Shown piece by piece: positions 1 through 5,778 of a stretch of DNA of 6,782 nucleotides. The notes beneath the pieces are model-generated. The model was not told the DNA's origin, did no database searches, and saw nothing but the letters and a program-made list of their open reading frames with translations. Source of the DNA: Coxiellaceae bacterium UBA1530. GTDB taxonomy: Bacteria > Pseudomonadota > Gammaproteobacteria > Coxiellales > Coxiellaceae. Location of the stretch: NCBI GenBank assembly GCA_002323325.1, contig DCQA01000017.1:73488-80269 (forward strand). The letters are read 5' to 3'. Numbering within the stretch: position 1 is the first letter of the stretch; each line of letters opens with the position of its first letter. Both the position numbers and the translations under genes were made by a program.

Positions 1-121
1 TTCGTAACTGTTCTAGATGACGGTGCTTGATATCTTTGATGGATTCCCAACACAGATTATCGCATAACTGTGATTGATTCTTTTGTTGTTTGCTTATCTT
101 TTTGAGGATCAGTCTTGTCAT
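1..121 (-). CDS. Possible partial hypothetical ORF running off the left edge
   Basis: From an ATG at 121-119 the minus strand stays open to the window edge, about 40 codons, giving a Lys/Gln-rich peptide that begins MTRLILKKISKQQKNQ. A stop lies seven codons before this ATG in the same frame, so the ORF cannot extend rightwards. The purine-rich stretch before the ATG (GAAGAAG) is only a weak ribosome binding site. The competing minus frame, a continuation of the 138-395 ORF past its TAG, is also open down to 57, so it is unclear which frame is coding. The two may be pieces of one frameshifted gene. I recognise no family. Confidence 0.25.
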   Translation of the reverse strand, partial: MTRLILKKISKQQKNQSQLCDNLCWESIKDIKHRHLEQLR

Positions 122-137
122 ACTCTTCGATCTTCTT

Positions 138-395
138 CTACGCTAATTGAATACTCTTTTTAAAGCCTGTCAACTTTTCTAAACAACGCGCCAAAACATT
201 TTCAACACTAAACTCACGCCGTAAAGAAAACGCTAATGGAAAATCCAATACATTATCTTTGGTTTCCCTTCTACCTAATGCGCACCTTAATCCTCTTTCT
301 CCATCATGTTCATCGTTAAACATTGTCATCCAACGCGCTAAGAACGACATAAAGACAGAAAAAAGGGTGAATCGTAGTTTAAAATCCCAAACCAT
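138..395 (-). CDS. Small hypothetical protein, possibly the 5' part of a decayed gene
   Basis: An 85-codon ORF starts at ATG 395-393 and ends at TAG 140-138. The N-terminal 20 residues are hydrophobic and aromatic (MVWDFKLRFTLFSVFMSFLA), which could be a short membrane or signal-like segment; the rest is charged and soluble-looking. No convincing Shine-Dalgarno sequence precedes the ATG. After the TAG the same frame continues open for 26 more codons with a plausible charged composition, ending at TAA 59-57, so the TAG may be a nonsense mutation in a once longer gene. A possible PmrA-like box lies about 80 bp upstream on the same strand. No family is recognised, and it may be non-coding. Confidence 0.35.
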   Translation of the reverse strand: MVWDFKLRFTLFSVFMSFLARWMTMFNDEHDGERGLRCALGRRETKDNVLDFPLAFSLRREFSVENVLARCLEKLTGFKKSIQLA

Positions 396-473
396 GGCAA
401 AACTTCGGCATATTATTCAAAAAATCTTTTAAGATACACTGAAAAACCATTAATAATTAATAACTAAACGAAT

Positions 474-493
474 TTTATTAACAGAGTATTAAA
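474..493 (-). promoter_or_regulatory. Possible PmrA-like tandem box facing the minus-strand ORF
   Basis: On the minus strand the half-sites TTTAATACT (493-485) and GTTAATAAA (482-474) lie 2 bp apart. This is the 9-2-9 geometry, with an 11-bp period, known for PmrA boxes of Legionella and Coxiella (half-site about cTTAATatT). The TTAAT core is intact in both halves. Read on the plus strand, the match reduces to TTAA-N7-TTAA. I see no good -10 at the expected distance on the minus strand, which weakens the call in such AT-rich DNA. Confidence 0.25.
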
Positions 494-521
494 TATGCAC
501 AGATGCGTGATCGCAGCATAG

Positions 522-527
522 TATGAT
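522..527 (+). promoter_or_regulatory. Possible -10 element for the 621 gene
   Basis: TATGAT matches the sigma70 -10 consensus at 5 of 6 positions and lies about 95 bp before the gene start. No recognisable -35 hexamer is found 16-18 bp upstream (the region reads ACAGAT), so it would need an activator or is a chance match. Confidence 0.25.
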
Positions 528-558
528 GTTAAGTTAAATAACCTAGTAAAGACTAAGG

Positions 559-624
559 ATGGTCACTGACACTCTCATGGATCCGAGCCTGATGAGCCAC
601 TTTTGGAACATAGGAGCTAAATGA
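559..624 (+). CDS. Possible 21-residue leader ORF overlapping the 621 start
   Basis: ATG at 559 opens a 21-codon frame (MVTDTLMDPSLMSHFWNIGA then K) whose TGA at 622-624 overlaps the first ATG of the large gene as ATGA and abuts the second ATG at 624. Such an overlap can couple translation of a leader to the next gene. Its own ribosome binding site is poor: AAGG directly touches the ATG. It also spans a weak stem (CTCATGG at 574-580 against CC and ATGAG at 588-596). It could equally be chance. Confidence 0.2.
   Translation: MVTDTLMDPSLMSHFWNIGAK
612..616 (+). promoter_or_regulatory. Ribosome binding site AGGAG for the 835-residue protein
   Basis: AGGAG lies 4 nt before ATG 621 and 7 nt before the adjacent in-frame ATG 624. 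The longer spacing is the more usual one, so initiation may really occur at 624, one residue shorter. A TAA at 618-620 prevents any extension upstream. Confidence 0.7.
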
Positions 625-3128
625 TGAGAATAAATCCTTCTGATAGGAACCACCAATCACCTCGCTCTGTGACTAGCTCATCACATGTATCACAAGGAGA
701 GCACACAGATTTCATAAGGGAAAGAAATTTTCTAATCAGCCGACTTTCCGAAACATTACAAAATTACAACGAAAAAATAAAAAAAATTAATGACAAAGTC
801 ATTAAGGGATGTAACATCCTCGAATGTGTGAAAAAAGCAACTACTTCTGACGAGTTGAGTAAACTAAGAAAAGCCTTTGAAGAATTAGCCCAGCAAACAG
901 GTAGCTTCTTTAGCGACAAACAAGGTACCGATTTATGGAAGTCATGGATTGAAGCAGAAGCAAGATCAGCTCATTCAAATGGTTATGATTCAATAGACTC
1001 TGATGGTGATCATACATCCAGAGACTCCATAACGAGCCGAGCATCCACTTCAACACGACCATCTACTACGTCACCTCCTCCTGAGAAAGAAGTTATTGAA
1101 CTAGCCAAACACTATCCCGTTTATATGAGCACCCTATTATCCAAGATAGACACTTACACTTGGGGTAAGAACTTTACAAGTTTTAAGGAAGCTTTTGATA
1201 ACTTTATTAAAACTTCAACACATTTAAAAATAGATGGTCCTTTCGTAGACCCTATCCAAAGCAGAGATGATCTAATCGTTTATATTGCGCATATAAAAAC
1301 AACATACCAAGAAAAGAAAAGTAATGTTAACAGACTATGTAACGGGGAAAAAATTAATAAACTCGATAAATTCATCAAGATTCTTAATGATGACCTTCAA
1401 AGGTTGACAACTTTTTCACAGTATAACCCAGAGCATCGTACACCAGACAGCCTAGAACTTACTTCAACGGAATGGATTGACTATCAAATAGAGCAAATGT
1501 CAGAGCAGAAAATATTTCAAAGCAATGCAGTCATGAGAGAAAGCATTGGATCAATACAACAAGATCAATTTCTTGGAATTGATTCTCTCATTGACTTAAA
1601 CACGCTCATTGAACACCCTATTCTCACCGTTTTACATAGATGGACACATTCTAGTCGTCAGCATAATAGCGAGGAAAAAAAACAACGTACAGACCAACTC
1701 ATACAAGCAATTCAAGGTTTAGAAGCATCTACAAGAGAGTCCAACACTTTAAAAAAAGCGATTAAAAACGTTGTTTTATTTCATGTTAATAAGATCACGA
1801 TGGCACGAACTCCAGCTCTAACAAACATAGAAGCCCCATACCAAAAAACACGTCGTAAAGTGAATAGCAGCCGACTCATTGACCAAATGAAGAAAAATCA
1901 AAAACATTCAGAAGCCACTTCCCATACACCATATCCCTATCCAGAAAAGCAAGGAATACCTGAACATGAAAAACAATTTAGCACAGCATTACAAGATCAA
2001 CATCGTATAATGCAGGCTATTGATCCCTTTTTTGATCAAGCATTATGGGCATTAACCCCAACCATCGAATCAGCCAAACAAATAGAGATTTCCAGTGAAG
2101 AGAATCCAAAAAAAATAGGAAGCTATACTCAGCATTTTCAGCGTTACAACGATATTAAGAGTGACATTGAAGAGGTACAAAGAAAAAAATTACCTCACCC
2201 CGTAGGATTTTCAGGATTACAAGATAAATTCTACGAAATAATCGAGGAGGAAGCTCAATCAGTAATAAAAGTTTCAATAGAGCAGCTCAACGAAGCAATT
2301 AAAAAACCTGGTGCAGATGGAACTGAGTGTTTATTTAGCAGCGTTTCAGAACTACAAAACACACTCAGTACACTTAATCTCAACTATCAAGACGGCACAG
2401 GTGAACCCCACTTTGATTTAATTCAAATAATCCAGCACCTTGAATCATTTAGAAGATATGGCAAGATACCTGAGATTTCTGATGATGGATTACGGGATTA
2501 TTTTGAAATTTATAAAGACATTCAACTAAAAAAAGGGGAAAAAGAGGAAAAAGAGAAAAAAGAACTAACGACTATGATTGACAATGTTATTTTGCAACTA
2601 GATAGTATCCATACGGGAATTGAAAATTTACTAAGCACTGATATACCTGAAAATCAGCCCTACTATTGTTTGTGGGAGACTAAAAATCCATTACACACAG
2701 CAGCTACTGCACTTAAAATTCACGTAGAAAGAGCAAAAAATAGACTAATCACCGATAAAGTAGAGATGCTTTCATCAACCTCCATAGAAGCATTAACAGA
2801 GAAAAAGCAAGCAATGGCGGATATTGGCGCCACTCTCATATCTCAAATTGATCATCCAGAGATCACAACGCCATTACAAGCAACCTGCTTTGAAAGCATC
2901 ATCGAAAAAATTAAAATGGTTTTTTCAGCGATTCGCGCATGGTTTACTGGAAGCAGCCCTGAGGACGCTCACTCTAGCCGTAAAACAAGGTTATCTGAGA
3001 TACATGGTGAAATTAAGCATACATGTAGTAATTCCAGAAACACATTATTTTCTAAATCAACCAGCCATGACACACAGGAAACAGGAAGTCCAATGCACCA
3101 TGGTTATCGACTACTACCTAGTGGATAA
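621..3128 (+). CDS. Large coiled-coil, effector-like protein of unknown function (835 aa)
   Basis: No known domain is recognised. The protein is hydrophilic, rich in Lys, Glu, Gln, Ser and Thr, and lacks a signal peptide or clear membrane span, so it would be soluble in the cytosol or exported without Sec. The N-terminus (residues 1-30) is Ser/His/Arg-rich and looks disordered. Residues about 30-110 look helical or coiled-coil, and 116-156 form a Ser/Thr/Asp/Pro linker ending in SPPPEKE. Long helical segments follow, with a Lys/Glu-rich stretch at about 636-648. Near the C-terminus, about 756-777, an amphipathic hydrophobic helix (IIEKIKMVFSAIRAWF) could touch membranes. The last 50 residues are Ser/Thr-rich and polar, as in many Dot/Icm substrates. 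This architecture resembles Legionella effectors, but the assignment is inference. The gene is more AT-rich than icd at the right edge. Start choice is discussed at the ribosome binding site. Confidence 0.85.
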   Translation: MMRINPSDRNHQSPRSVTSSSHVSQGEHTDFIRERNFLISRLSETLQNYNEKIKKINDKVIKGCNILECVKKATTSDELSKLRKAFEELAQQTGSFFSDKQGTDLWKSWIEAEARSAHSNGYDSIDSDGDHTSRDSITSRASTSTRPSTTSPPPEKEVIELAKHYPVYMSTLLSKIDTYTWGKNFTSFKEAFDNFIKTSTHLKIDGPFVDPIQSRDDLIVYIAHIKTTYQEKKSNVNRLCNGEKINKLDKFIKILNDDLQRLTTFSQYNPEHRTPDSLELTSTEWIDYQIEQMSEQKIFQSNAVMRESIGSIQQDQFLGIDSLIDLNTLIEHPILTVLHRWTHSSRQHNSEEKKQRTDQLIQAIQGLEASTRESNTLKKAIKNVVLFHVNKITMARTPALTNIEAPYQKTRRKVNSSRLIDQMKKNQKHSEATSHTPYPYPEKQGIPEHEKQFSTALQDQHRIMQAIDPFFDQALWALTPTIESAKQIEISSEENPKKIGSYTQHFQRYNDIKSDIEEVQRKKLPHPVGFSGLQDKFYEIIEEEAQSVIKVSIEQLNEAIKKPGADGTECLFSSVSELQNTLSTLNLNYQDGTGEPHFDLIQIIQHLESFRRYGKIPEISDDGLRDYFEIYKDIQLKKGEKEEKEKKELTTMIDNVILQLDSIHTGIENLLSTDIPENQPYYCLWETKNPLHTAATALKIHVERAKNRLITDKVEMLSSTSIEALTEKKQAMADIGATLISQIDHPEITTPLQATCFESIIEKIKMVFSAIRAWFTGSSPEDAHSSRKTRLSEIHGEIKHTCSNSRNTLFSKSTSHDTQETGSPMHHGYRLLPSG

Positions 3129-3225
3129 AACCACACTTGTAAGTGCTTATCAGGATCACTTGCTAAGCCTGTTTAGCAAAGATACACTGTTGAAGCTTTA
3201 TAACGATAAGGAGATCAACACATGA
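3100..3225 (+). CDS. Possible 41-residue ORF bridging two genes
   Basis: ATG 3100 opens a frame (MVIDYYLVDKTTLVSAYQDH at its start) that overlaps the last 29 nt of the large gene in another frame. It fills the whole 93-nt gap and stops at TGA 3223-3225, overlapping the next gene's ATG as ATGA. AGGAAG at 3083-3088 is a possible ribosome binding site, but its spacing of 11 nt is long. The composition is protein-like. It could be a small coupled gene, the remnant of an older C-terminus of the upstream protein, or chance. The same frame stays open back to 2824, but that part is a shadow of the large gene. Confidence 0.25.
   Translation: MVIDYYLVDKTTLVSAYQDHLLSLFSKDTLLKLYNDKEINT
3208..3213 (+). 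promoter_or_regulatory. Strong Shine-Dalgarno AAGGAG for the exported small protein
   Basis: AAGGAG lies 8 nt before ATG 3222, which fixes that start. It sits inside the possible 3100-3225 ORF. Confidence 0.75.
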
Positions 3226-3587
3226 AACCATGGATCAGACAGTCTGCACTAGCCGGCATCTTTCTACTGAGCGCAAACCTAACAACATTGGCAGCCAGTG
3301 AGGTTGCATGCCCTACCGATAAGGATCAACTGGCCAATCTGTCAATGAAAGAGCAAATTCAATGCCAGATCAAAGGCAACACGCAACAACAAGTCAGTGA
3401 ACAGGTTAAACAAGCCCTCTCTACCTGCAGAGCGTCTTTGGATGATAGTCAATGTCAGAAAGATCACCCATTTCGCATCTTAAAAAAACAAGACTCTATC
3501 AATGCCCTATCACTCTGCATCAGTAACACCATCATTCGTTGCGTAGGCGAAAAATTAGCGCCACGAACACCTTGCCCAACCAAATAA
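3222..3587 (+). CDS. Small exported Cys-containing protein of unknown function (121 aa)
   Basis: The N-terminus is a classical Sec signal peptide: MKPWIRQ, then a hydrophobic core (SALAGIFLLSANLTTLAA), with probable cleavage around residues 24-25. The mature chain of about 96 residues has seven cysteines (30, 48, 69, 78, 99, 107 and 118), consistent with disulfides in the periplasm or outside the cell. It is otherwise Gln/Lys-rich and polar. The cleavage region is not a lipobox, because the first Cys falls several residues after the likely site and lacks the usual L-x-G/A/S context. The gene follows the 835-residue protein by 93 nt on the same strand, and I see no strong promoter between them, so co-transcription is likely. 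A hairpin follows the stop. No family is recognised. Confidence 0.8.
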   Translation: MKPWIRQSALAGIFLLSANLTTLAASEVACPTDKDQLANLSMKEQIQCQIKGNTQQQVSEQVKQALSTCRASLDDSQCQKDHPFRILKKQDSINALSLCISNTIIRCVGEKLAPRTPCPTK

Positions 3588-3601
3588 ATAATCCTCATTT
3601 T

Positions 3602-3630
3602 CGCCACGTTCTATCTGATTGAACGTGGCG
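3602..3630 (+). terminator. Hairpin after the exported small protein, probable terminator
   Basis: CGCCACGTTC (3602-3611) and GAACGTGGCG (3621-3630) form a perfect 10-bp GC-rich stem with a 9-nt loop, starting 15 nt after the stop codon. The tail CTTCCTCC is pyrimidine-rich but not a true U-run, so termination may be inefficient, or the stem may mainly protect the mRNA 3' end. Confidence 0.55.
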
Positions 3631-3693
3631 CTTCCTCCAACATCCCTCATAAGCGATTGATTATATGATCTTTATTTAAATATCTAGATTTGT

Positions 3694-3744
3694 AAAAAAA
3701 AATCACCATTTTTTTCAAAAAAAAGCTTTTTTTAATATTTTTTT
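3694..3744 (+). promoter_or_regulatory. Phased A/T tracts, likely curved DNA
   Basis: Homopolymer tracts A9 (3694-3702), T7 (3709-3715), A8 (3717-3724), T7 (3727-3733) and T7 (3738-3744) are packed into 51 bp. The last four have centres about 9-10 bp apart, close to one helical turn, which is the arrangement that bends DNA. A perfect palindrome of A7-GC-T7 is included. The array lies directly upstream of, and overlaps, the PmrA-like box, so it may act as an UP-element or a nucleoid-protein target. Confidence 0.5.
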
Positions 3745-3750
3745 AATCTT
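3731..3750 (+). promoter_or_regulatory. PmrA-like tandem box upstream of the 459-residue protein
   Basis: The half-sites TTTAATATT (3731-3739) and TTTAATCTT (3742-3750) are separated by 2 bp. This matches both the Legionella/Coxiella PmrA arrangement (cTTAATatT, 2 bp, repeat) and the enteric YTTAAK-N5-YTTAAK form. It ends 7 bp before a putative extended -10, so it occupies the -35 region, where PmrA-type activators bind. The local AT-richness raises the chance of coincidence. Confidence 0.5.
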
Positions 3751-3754
3751 TTGT

Positions 3755-3763
3755 TGCTAGACT
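3755..3763 (+). promoter_or_regulatory. Extended -10 element TGCTAGACT
   Basis: TAGACT (3758-3763) matches the -10 consensus at 4 of 6 positions and is preceded by TGC, the extended -10 motif. No TTGACA-like -35 is present, as expected for an activator-dependent promoter. Transcription would begin near 3770, leaving a leader of about 26 nt. Confidence 0.45.
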
Positions 3764-3784
3764 GCTCAATAATAAAACAATTAT

Positions 3785-3788
3785 GGAG
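3785..3788 (+). promoter_or_regulatory. Ribosome binding site that sets the start at 3796
   Basis: GGAG lies 7 nt before ATG 3796. The frame is open upstream to a TTG at 3751, but that codon lies within the PmrA-like box and promoter and has no ribosome binding site, so 3796 is preferred. Confidence 0.7.
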
Positions 3789-3795
3789 CCCCACT

Positions 3796-5175
3796 ATGTT
3801 CAAATATATGCCAAAAGATGATTTATTGAGAGAATCGGAACGGTCAGCAAAACTAGCGACACTAGAGAGTCAACTTTCACAAGAAAATAAAGAGCTTTTG
3901 GATCAAGTCGAAACGCTTAAGCATGCAAATCTCAGCAATATTAACAATACTCTTGCTAGAATTACCGACTTGAAAATTGAGATACTTCAAACAGAAAAAG
4001 AAACAGACTTATTACCTACAGAAAAAAAAGCTGTCCTCGCTGGTATGAACGCTATTATACGTTATATTAATGAATCAAATGCTAATCTATTTTACCAAGC
4101 TCTTTTTATGTGGACTCTCACAGATCAAAATGACTTTTCATCTACAATGCATCGAGTATACCAAGATGCTTATAAAAAAGAATATAATAGTCAAAATGCA
4201 AAAATTGAGAGATTTATAAATCATCTACAAAAAAATTATCCTGTATTTAACCGTATAATCATCATGAATAATAAGAAAGAAGTCGTTGAGAAACTTTTTT
4301 ATAATTTGAGTAAATTATTCACACTTCTTAATGAAAACATCGGGGATAATGCTCTAGTTACAACTAAGTTAGCTGAAATTGAAAAAGACTTAATGAATCT
4401 TCTCAATGACAGATTTATTGAAGAACCTATTCCTTTTAAAAACGCAGTCATAAAGAAAGCGATTGAACAGTGCATAGAAAAATGGAAAGAACAACCTAAT
4501 ATGAGTCCAGCACCTGACTTTAATAGTTTTATTTCTAAATTCTTATACCCCTTGACTGAACATGAATTTAAAAAGGTAAAACACGAGATTCAGTCCAAAA
4601 TAATTCAGAAACATGATAAAATAATTCACAGACTTTATGGGGAAAAACACGAGTACTTTGAAACGGAAGAAGCTGTCGAAGAAAGGATATTTAATGATTT
4701 ATTAAGTCATCATCTTGGCCGCTTCGATGTAAACATAGCAAAATCAATTTATCTAGAGCAAGTTAATCCGGACGGAAATAGCAATTTACAATCATTAACT
4801 TACTCACATGCTGCTATAATTACAAAAATCATAACTGATCTTAATCCGTTTTGTGATGAAGTGGTGATCAGCAATGTTAAGAAAATATCTATGAAGATGA
4901 TTCGTTCTGAGGTCATAACAAAAGAAGATATACATTCATTGGTTGATTCTTTGAGCATGTCCGGAATTCATAAACTAAATACCACAGTAACTTGGAGTAA
5001 TGTTTTTAGCCAACCTACCACTACGGAAAATAATTCATTAAATATTGCTGAAAATATTTTACTTTCACTTAATCAACAATTTAACCCAGGTGATAATAGC
5101 ACGAAAACTACCATTGAAAGTTTTTTAGATGAAGTTGAAAACAGTTCAAGGACCGCATCGGCATCATCATTATAA
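3796..5175 (+). CDS. Coiled-coil effector-like protein of unknown function (459 aa)
   Basis: No known domain is recognised. From the preferred start (MFKYMPKDDLLRESE) the first 60-70 residues are a strong coiled coil with heptad-like Leu spacing. The rest is mostly helical, rich in Lys, Asn, Ile and Glu, and soluble, without a signal peptide or membrane span. The C-terminus (ESFLDEVENSSRTASASSL) carries a Glu/Asp cluster followed by small polar residues and a final Leu, the pattern reported for Dot/Icm secretion signals. The gene is strongly AT-rich compared with icd. It stands alone, with its own promoter (PmrA-like box and extended -10) and a strong terminator about 30 nt after the stop. 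Together these make it the best-supported effector candidate in the window. The function is unknown. Confidence 0.85.
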   Translation: MFKYMPKDDLLRESERSAKLATLESQLSQENKELLDQVETLKHANLSNINNTLARITDLKIEILQTEKETDLLPTEKKAVLAGMNAIIRYINESNANLFYQALFMWTLTDQNDFSSTMHRVYQDAYKKEYNSQNAKIERFINHLQKNYPVFNRIIIMNNKKEVVEKLFYNLSKLFTLLNENIGDNALVTTKLAEIEKDLMNLLNDRFIEEPIPFKNAVIKKAIEQCIEKWKEQPNMSPAPDFNSFISKFLYPLTEHEFKKVKHEIQSKIIQKHDKIIHRLYGEKHEYFETEEAVEERIFNDLLSHHLGRFDVNIAKSIYLEQVNPDGNSNLQSLTYSHAAIITKIITDLNPFCDEVVISNVKKISMKMIRSEVITKEDIHSLVDSLSMSGIHKLNTTVTWSNVFSQPTTTENNSLNIAENILLSLNQQFNPGDNSTKTTIESFLDEVENSSRTASASSL

Positions 5176-5206
5176 TGTCATTAATATTAATCATTTATCG
5201 TCAAAT

Positions 5207-5233
5207 AAAAACCCAGACAGTGTCTGGGTTTTT
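5207..5233. terminator. Bidirectional intrinsic terminator between convergent genes
   Basis: A perfect inverted repeat, AAAAACCCAGA (5207-5217) with TCTGGGTTTTT (5223-5233) around a CAGTG loop, has a GC core flanked by an A-run and a T-run. It therefore provides a U-tract on either strand. It lies 32 nt after the stop of the 459-residue protein and 38 nt beyond the stop of the opposing Cys-rich gene, so it probably serves both. Confidence 0.9.
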
Positions 5234-5270
5234 GATCTTAAGGACATTAAATTATTTTAATGGTGAATGA

Positions 5271-5669
5271 TTAATTACGAGCAAGGGTATCAATAATGCC
5301 TTTTTCAAGATCAGGGCCATCTGTAGGTTCACCTCTAGGTGCAAAAAAGGTATCACGACATCCCTGTAGACAACACGTAGCCACACCACCACAACACGCC
5401 AATAAAGCTAGTGAGAGCGCAGCTCCTACAGCACAGGCCTCCGGGAACACCAAATGCAGCAAATTCCATAAATCACACTTAGCATCATCATCAATATCAT
5501 ACTTATTACATATATCATCTAACCAAGATTCACCATCTTTACCATTCAGAGCCGTTCCTCCGACATTAAAAGCGACCACAACAGTGACATAAATTGGAAC
5601 AAATAAACAGCAACACGCTAGCTTAGCCACTAGGTTAACATCACTTTGACTGTCAGATCTGGATCTCAT
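5271..5669 (-). CDS. Cys-rich protein with two membrane segments (132 aa)
   Basis: ATG 5669 is chosen because GAGGGGG sits 5 nt before it. A longer version from ATG 5723 (150 aa) lacks a comparable site. From the chosen start, residues 14-36 and about 75-100 are hydrophobic, predicting a two-span hairpin. The loop between them (about 38-74) is acidic and polar (ESWLDDICNKYDIDDDAKCD). There are eleven cysteines (19-21, 54, 65, 79, 92, 93, 99, 100 and 104), most of them in or beside the membrane segments, including CCC and two CC pairs. The N-terminus is Arg/Ser-rich and the C-terminal 28 residues are polar. Bacterial inner-membrane proteins are rarely so Cys-rich. A host-membrane effector, perhaps lipidated on Cys, is possible but unproven. 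No family is recognised. Confidence 0.8.
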   Translation of the reverse strand: MRSRSDSQSDVNLVAKLACCCLFVPIYVTVVVAFNVGGTALNGKDGESWLDDICNKYDIDDDAKCDLWNLLHLVFPEACAVGAALSLALLACCGGVATCCLQGCRDTFFAPRGEPTDGPDLEKGIIDTLARN

Positions 5670-5674
5670 TTTTT

Positions 5675-5681
5675 CCCCCTC
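5675..5681 (-). promoter_or_regulatory. Ribosome binding site GAGGGGG that sets the start at 5669
   Basis: The purine block GAGGGGG followed by AAAAA precedes ATG 5669-5667 at 5-nt spacing. It outranks the upstream in-frame ATG at 5723, which would add 18 residues. Confidence 0.65.
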
Positions 5682-5740
5682 GAGTTTATTTTTGACAACA
5701 ATATCTAAGTTCACTATGTGCATTGACGACTCATTCTTAA

Positions 5741-5769
5741 AATCTAATTTACAGCCAATATTTTGTCAA
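5741..5769 (-). promoter_or_regulatory. Sigma70 promoter of the Cys-rich protein gene
   Basis: On the minus strand a perfect -35 TTGACA (5769-5764) is followed after exactly 17 bp by TAGATT (5746-5741), a 4-of-6 match to the -10 consensus. Transcription would start near 5734, giving a leader of about 65 nt to ATG 5669 and only about 11 nt to ATG 5723. This again favours the shorter protein. Confidence 0.6.
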
Positions 5770-5778
5770 TAAATATAA

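Noticed and set aside
448..461. TTAAT pair at 450 and 457 as another PmrA-like site
   Set aside because: The period is 7 bp rather than 11, so the half-sites would not lie on the same face of the helix.
2824..3225. 133-codon plus-strand ORF in a second frame
   Set aside because: Most of it overlaps the 835-residue gene, whose own frame has a coherent helical C-terminus here. Only the last 42 codons (3100-3225) are kept, as a weak candidate.
3751..3795. TTG start extending the 459-residue protein by 15 residues
   Set aside because: It would begin directly after the PmrA-like box and before the -10, with no ribosome binding site. ATG 3796 has GGAG at 7 nt.
5496..5540. EF-hand-like Asp cluster in the loop of the Cys-rich protein
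   Set aside because: DIDDDAKCD lacks the Gly at position 6 and the Glu at position 12 of a calcium-binding loop.
5296..5592. 98-codon plus-strand ORF
   Set aside because: It is antisense to the Cys-rich membrane protein gene, which has a promoter, ribosome binding site and terminator. The plus ORF has none of these and a low-complexity composition.
5670..5723. Upstream ATG giving a 150-residue form of the Cys-rich protein
   Set aside because: It has no good ribosome binding site and would leave only about 11 nt of leader from the predicted promoter. ATG 5669 has a strong GAGGGGG.
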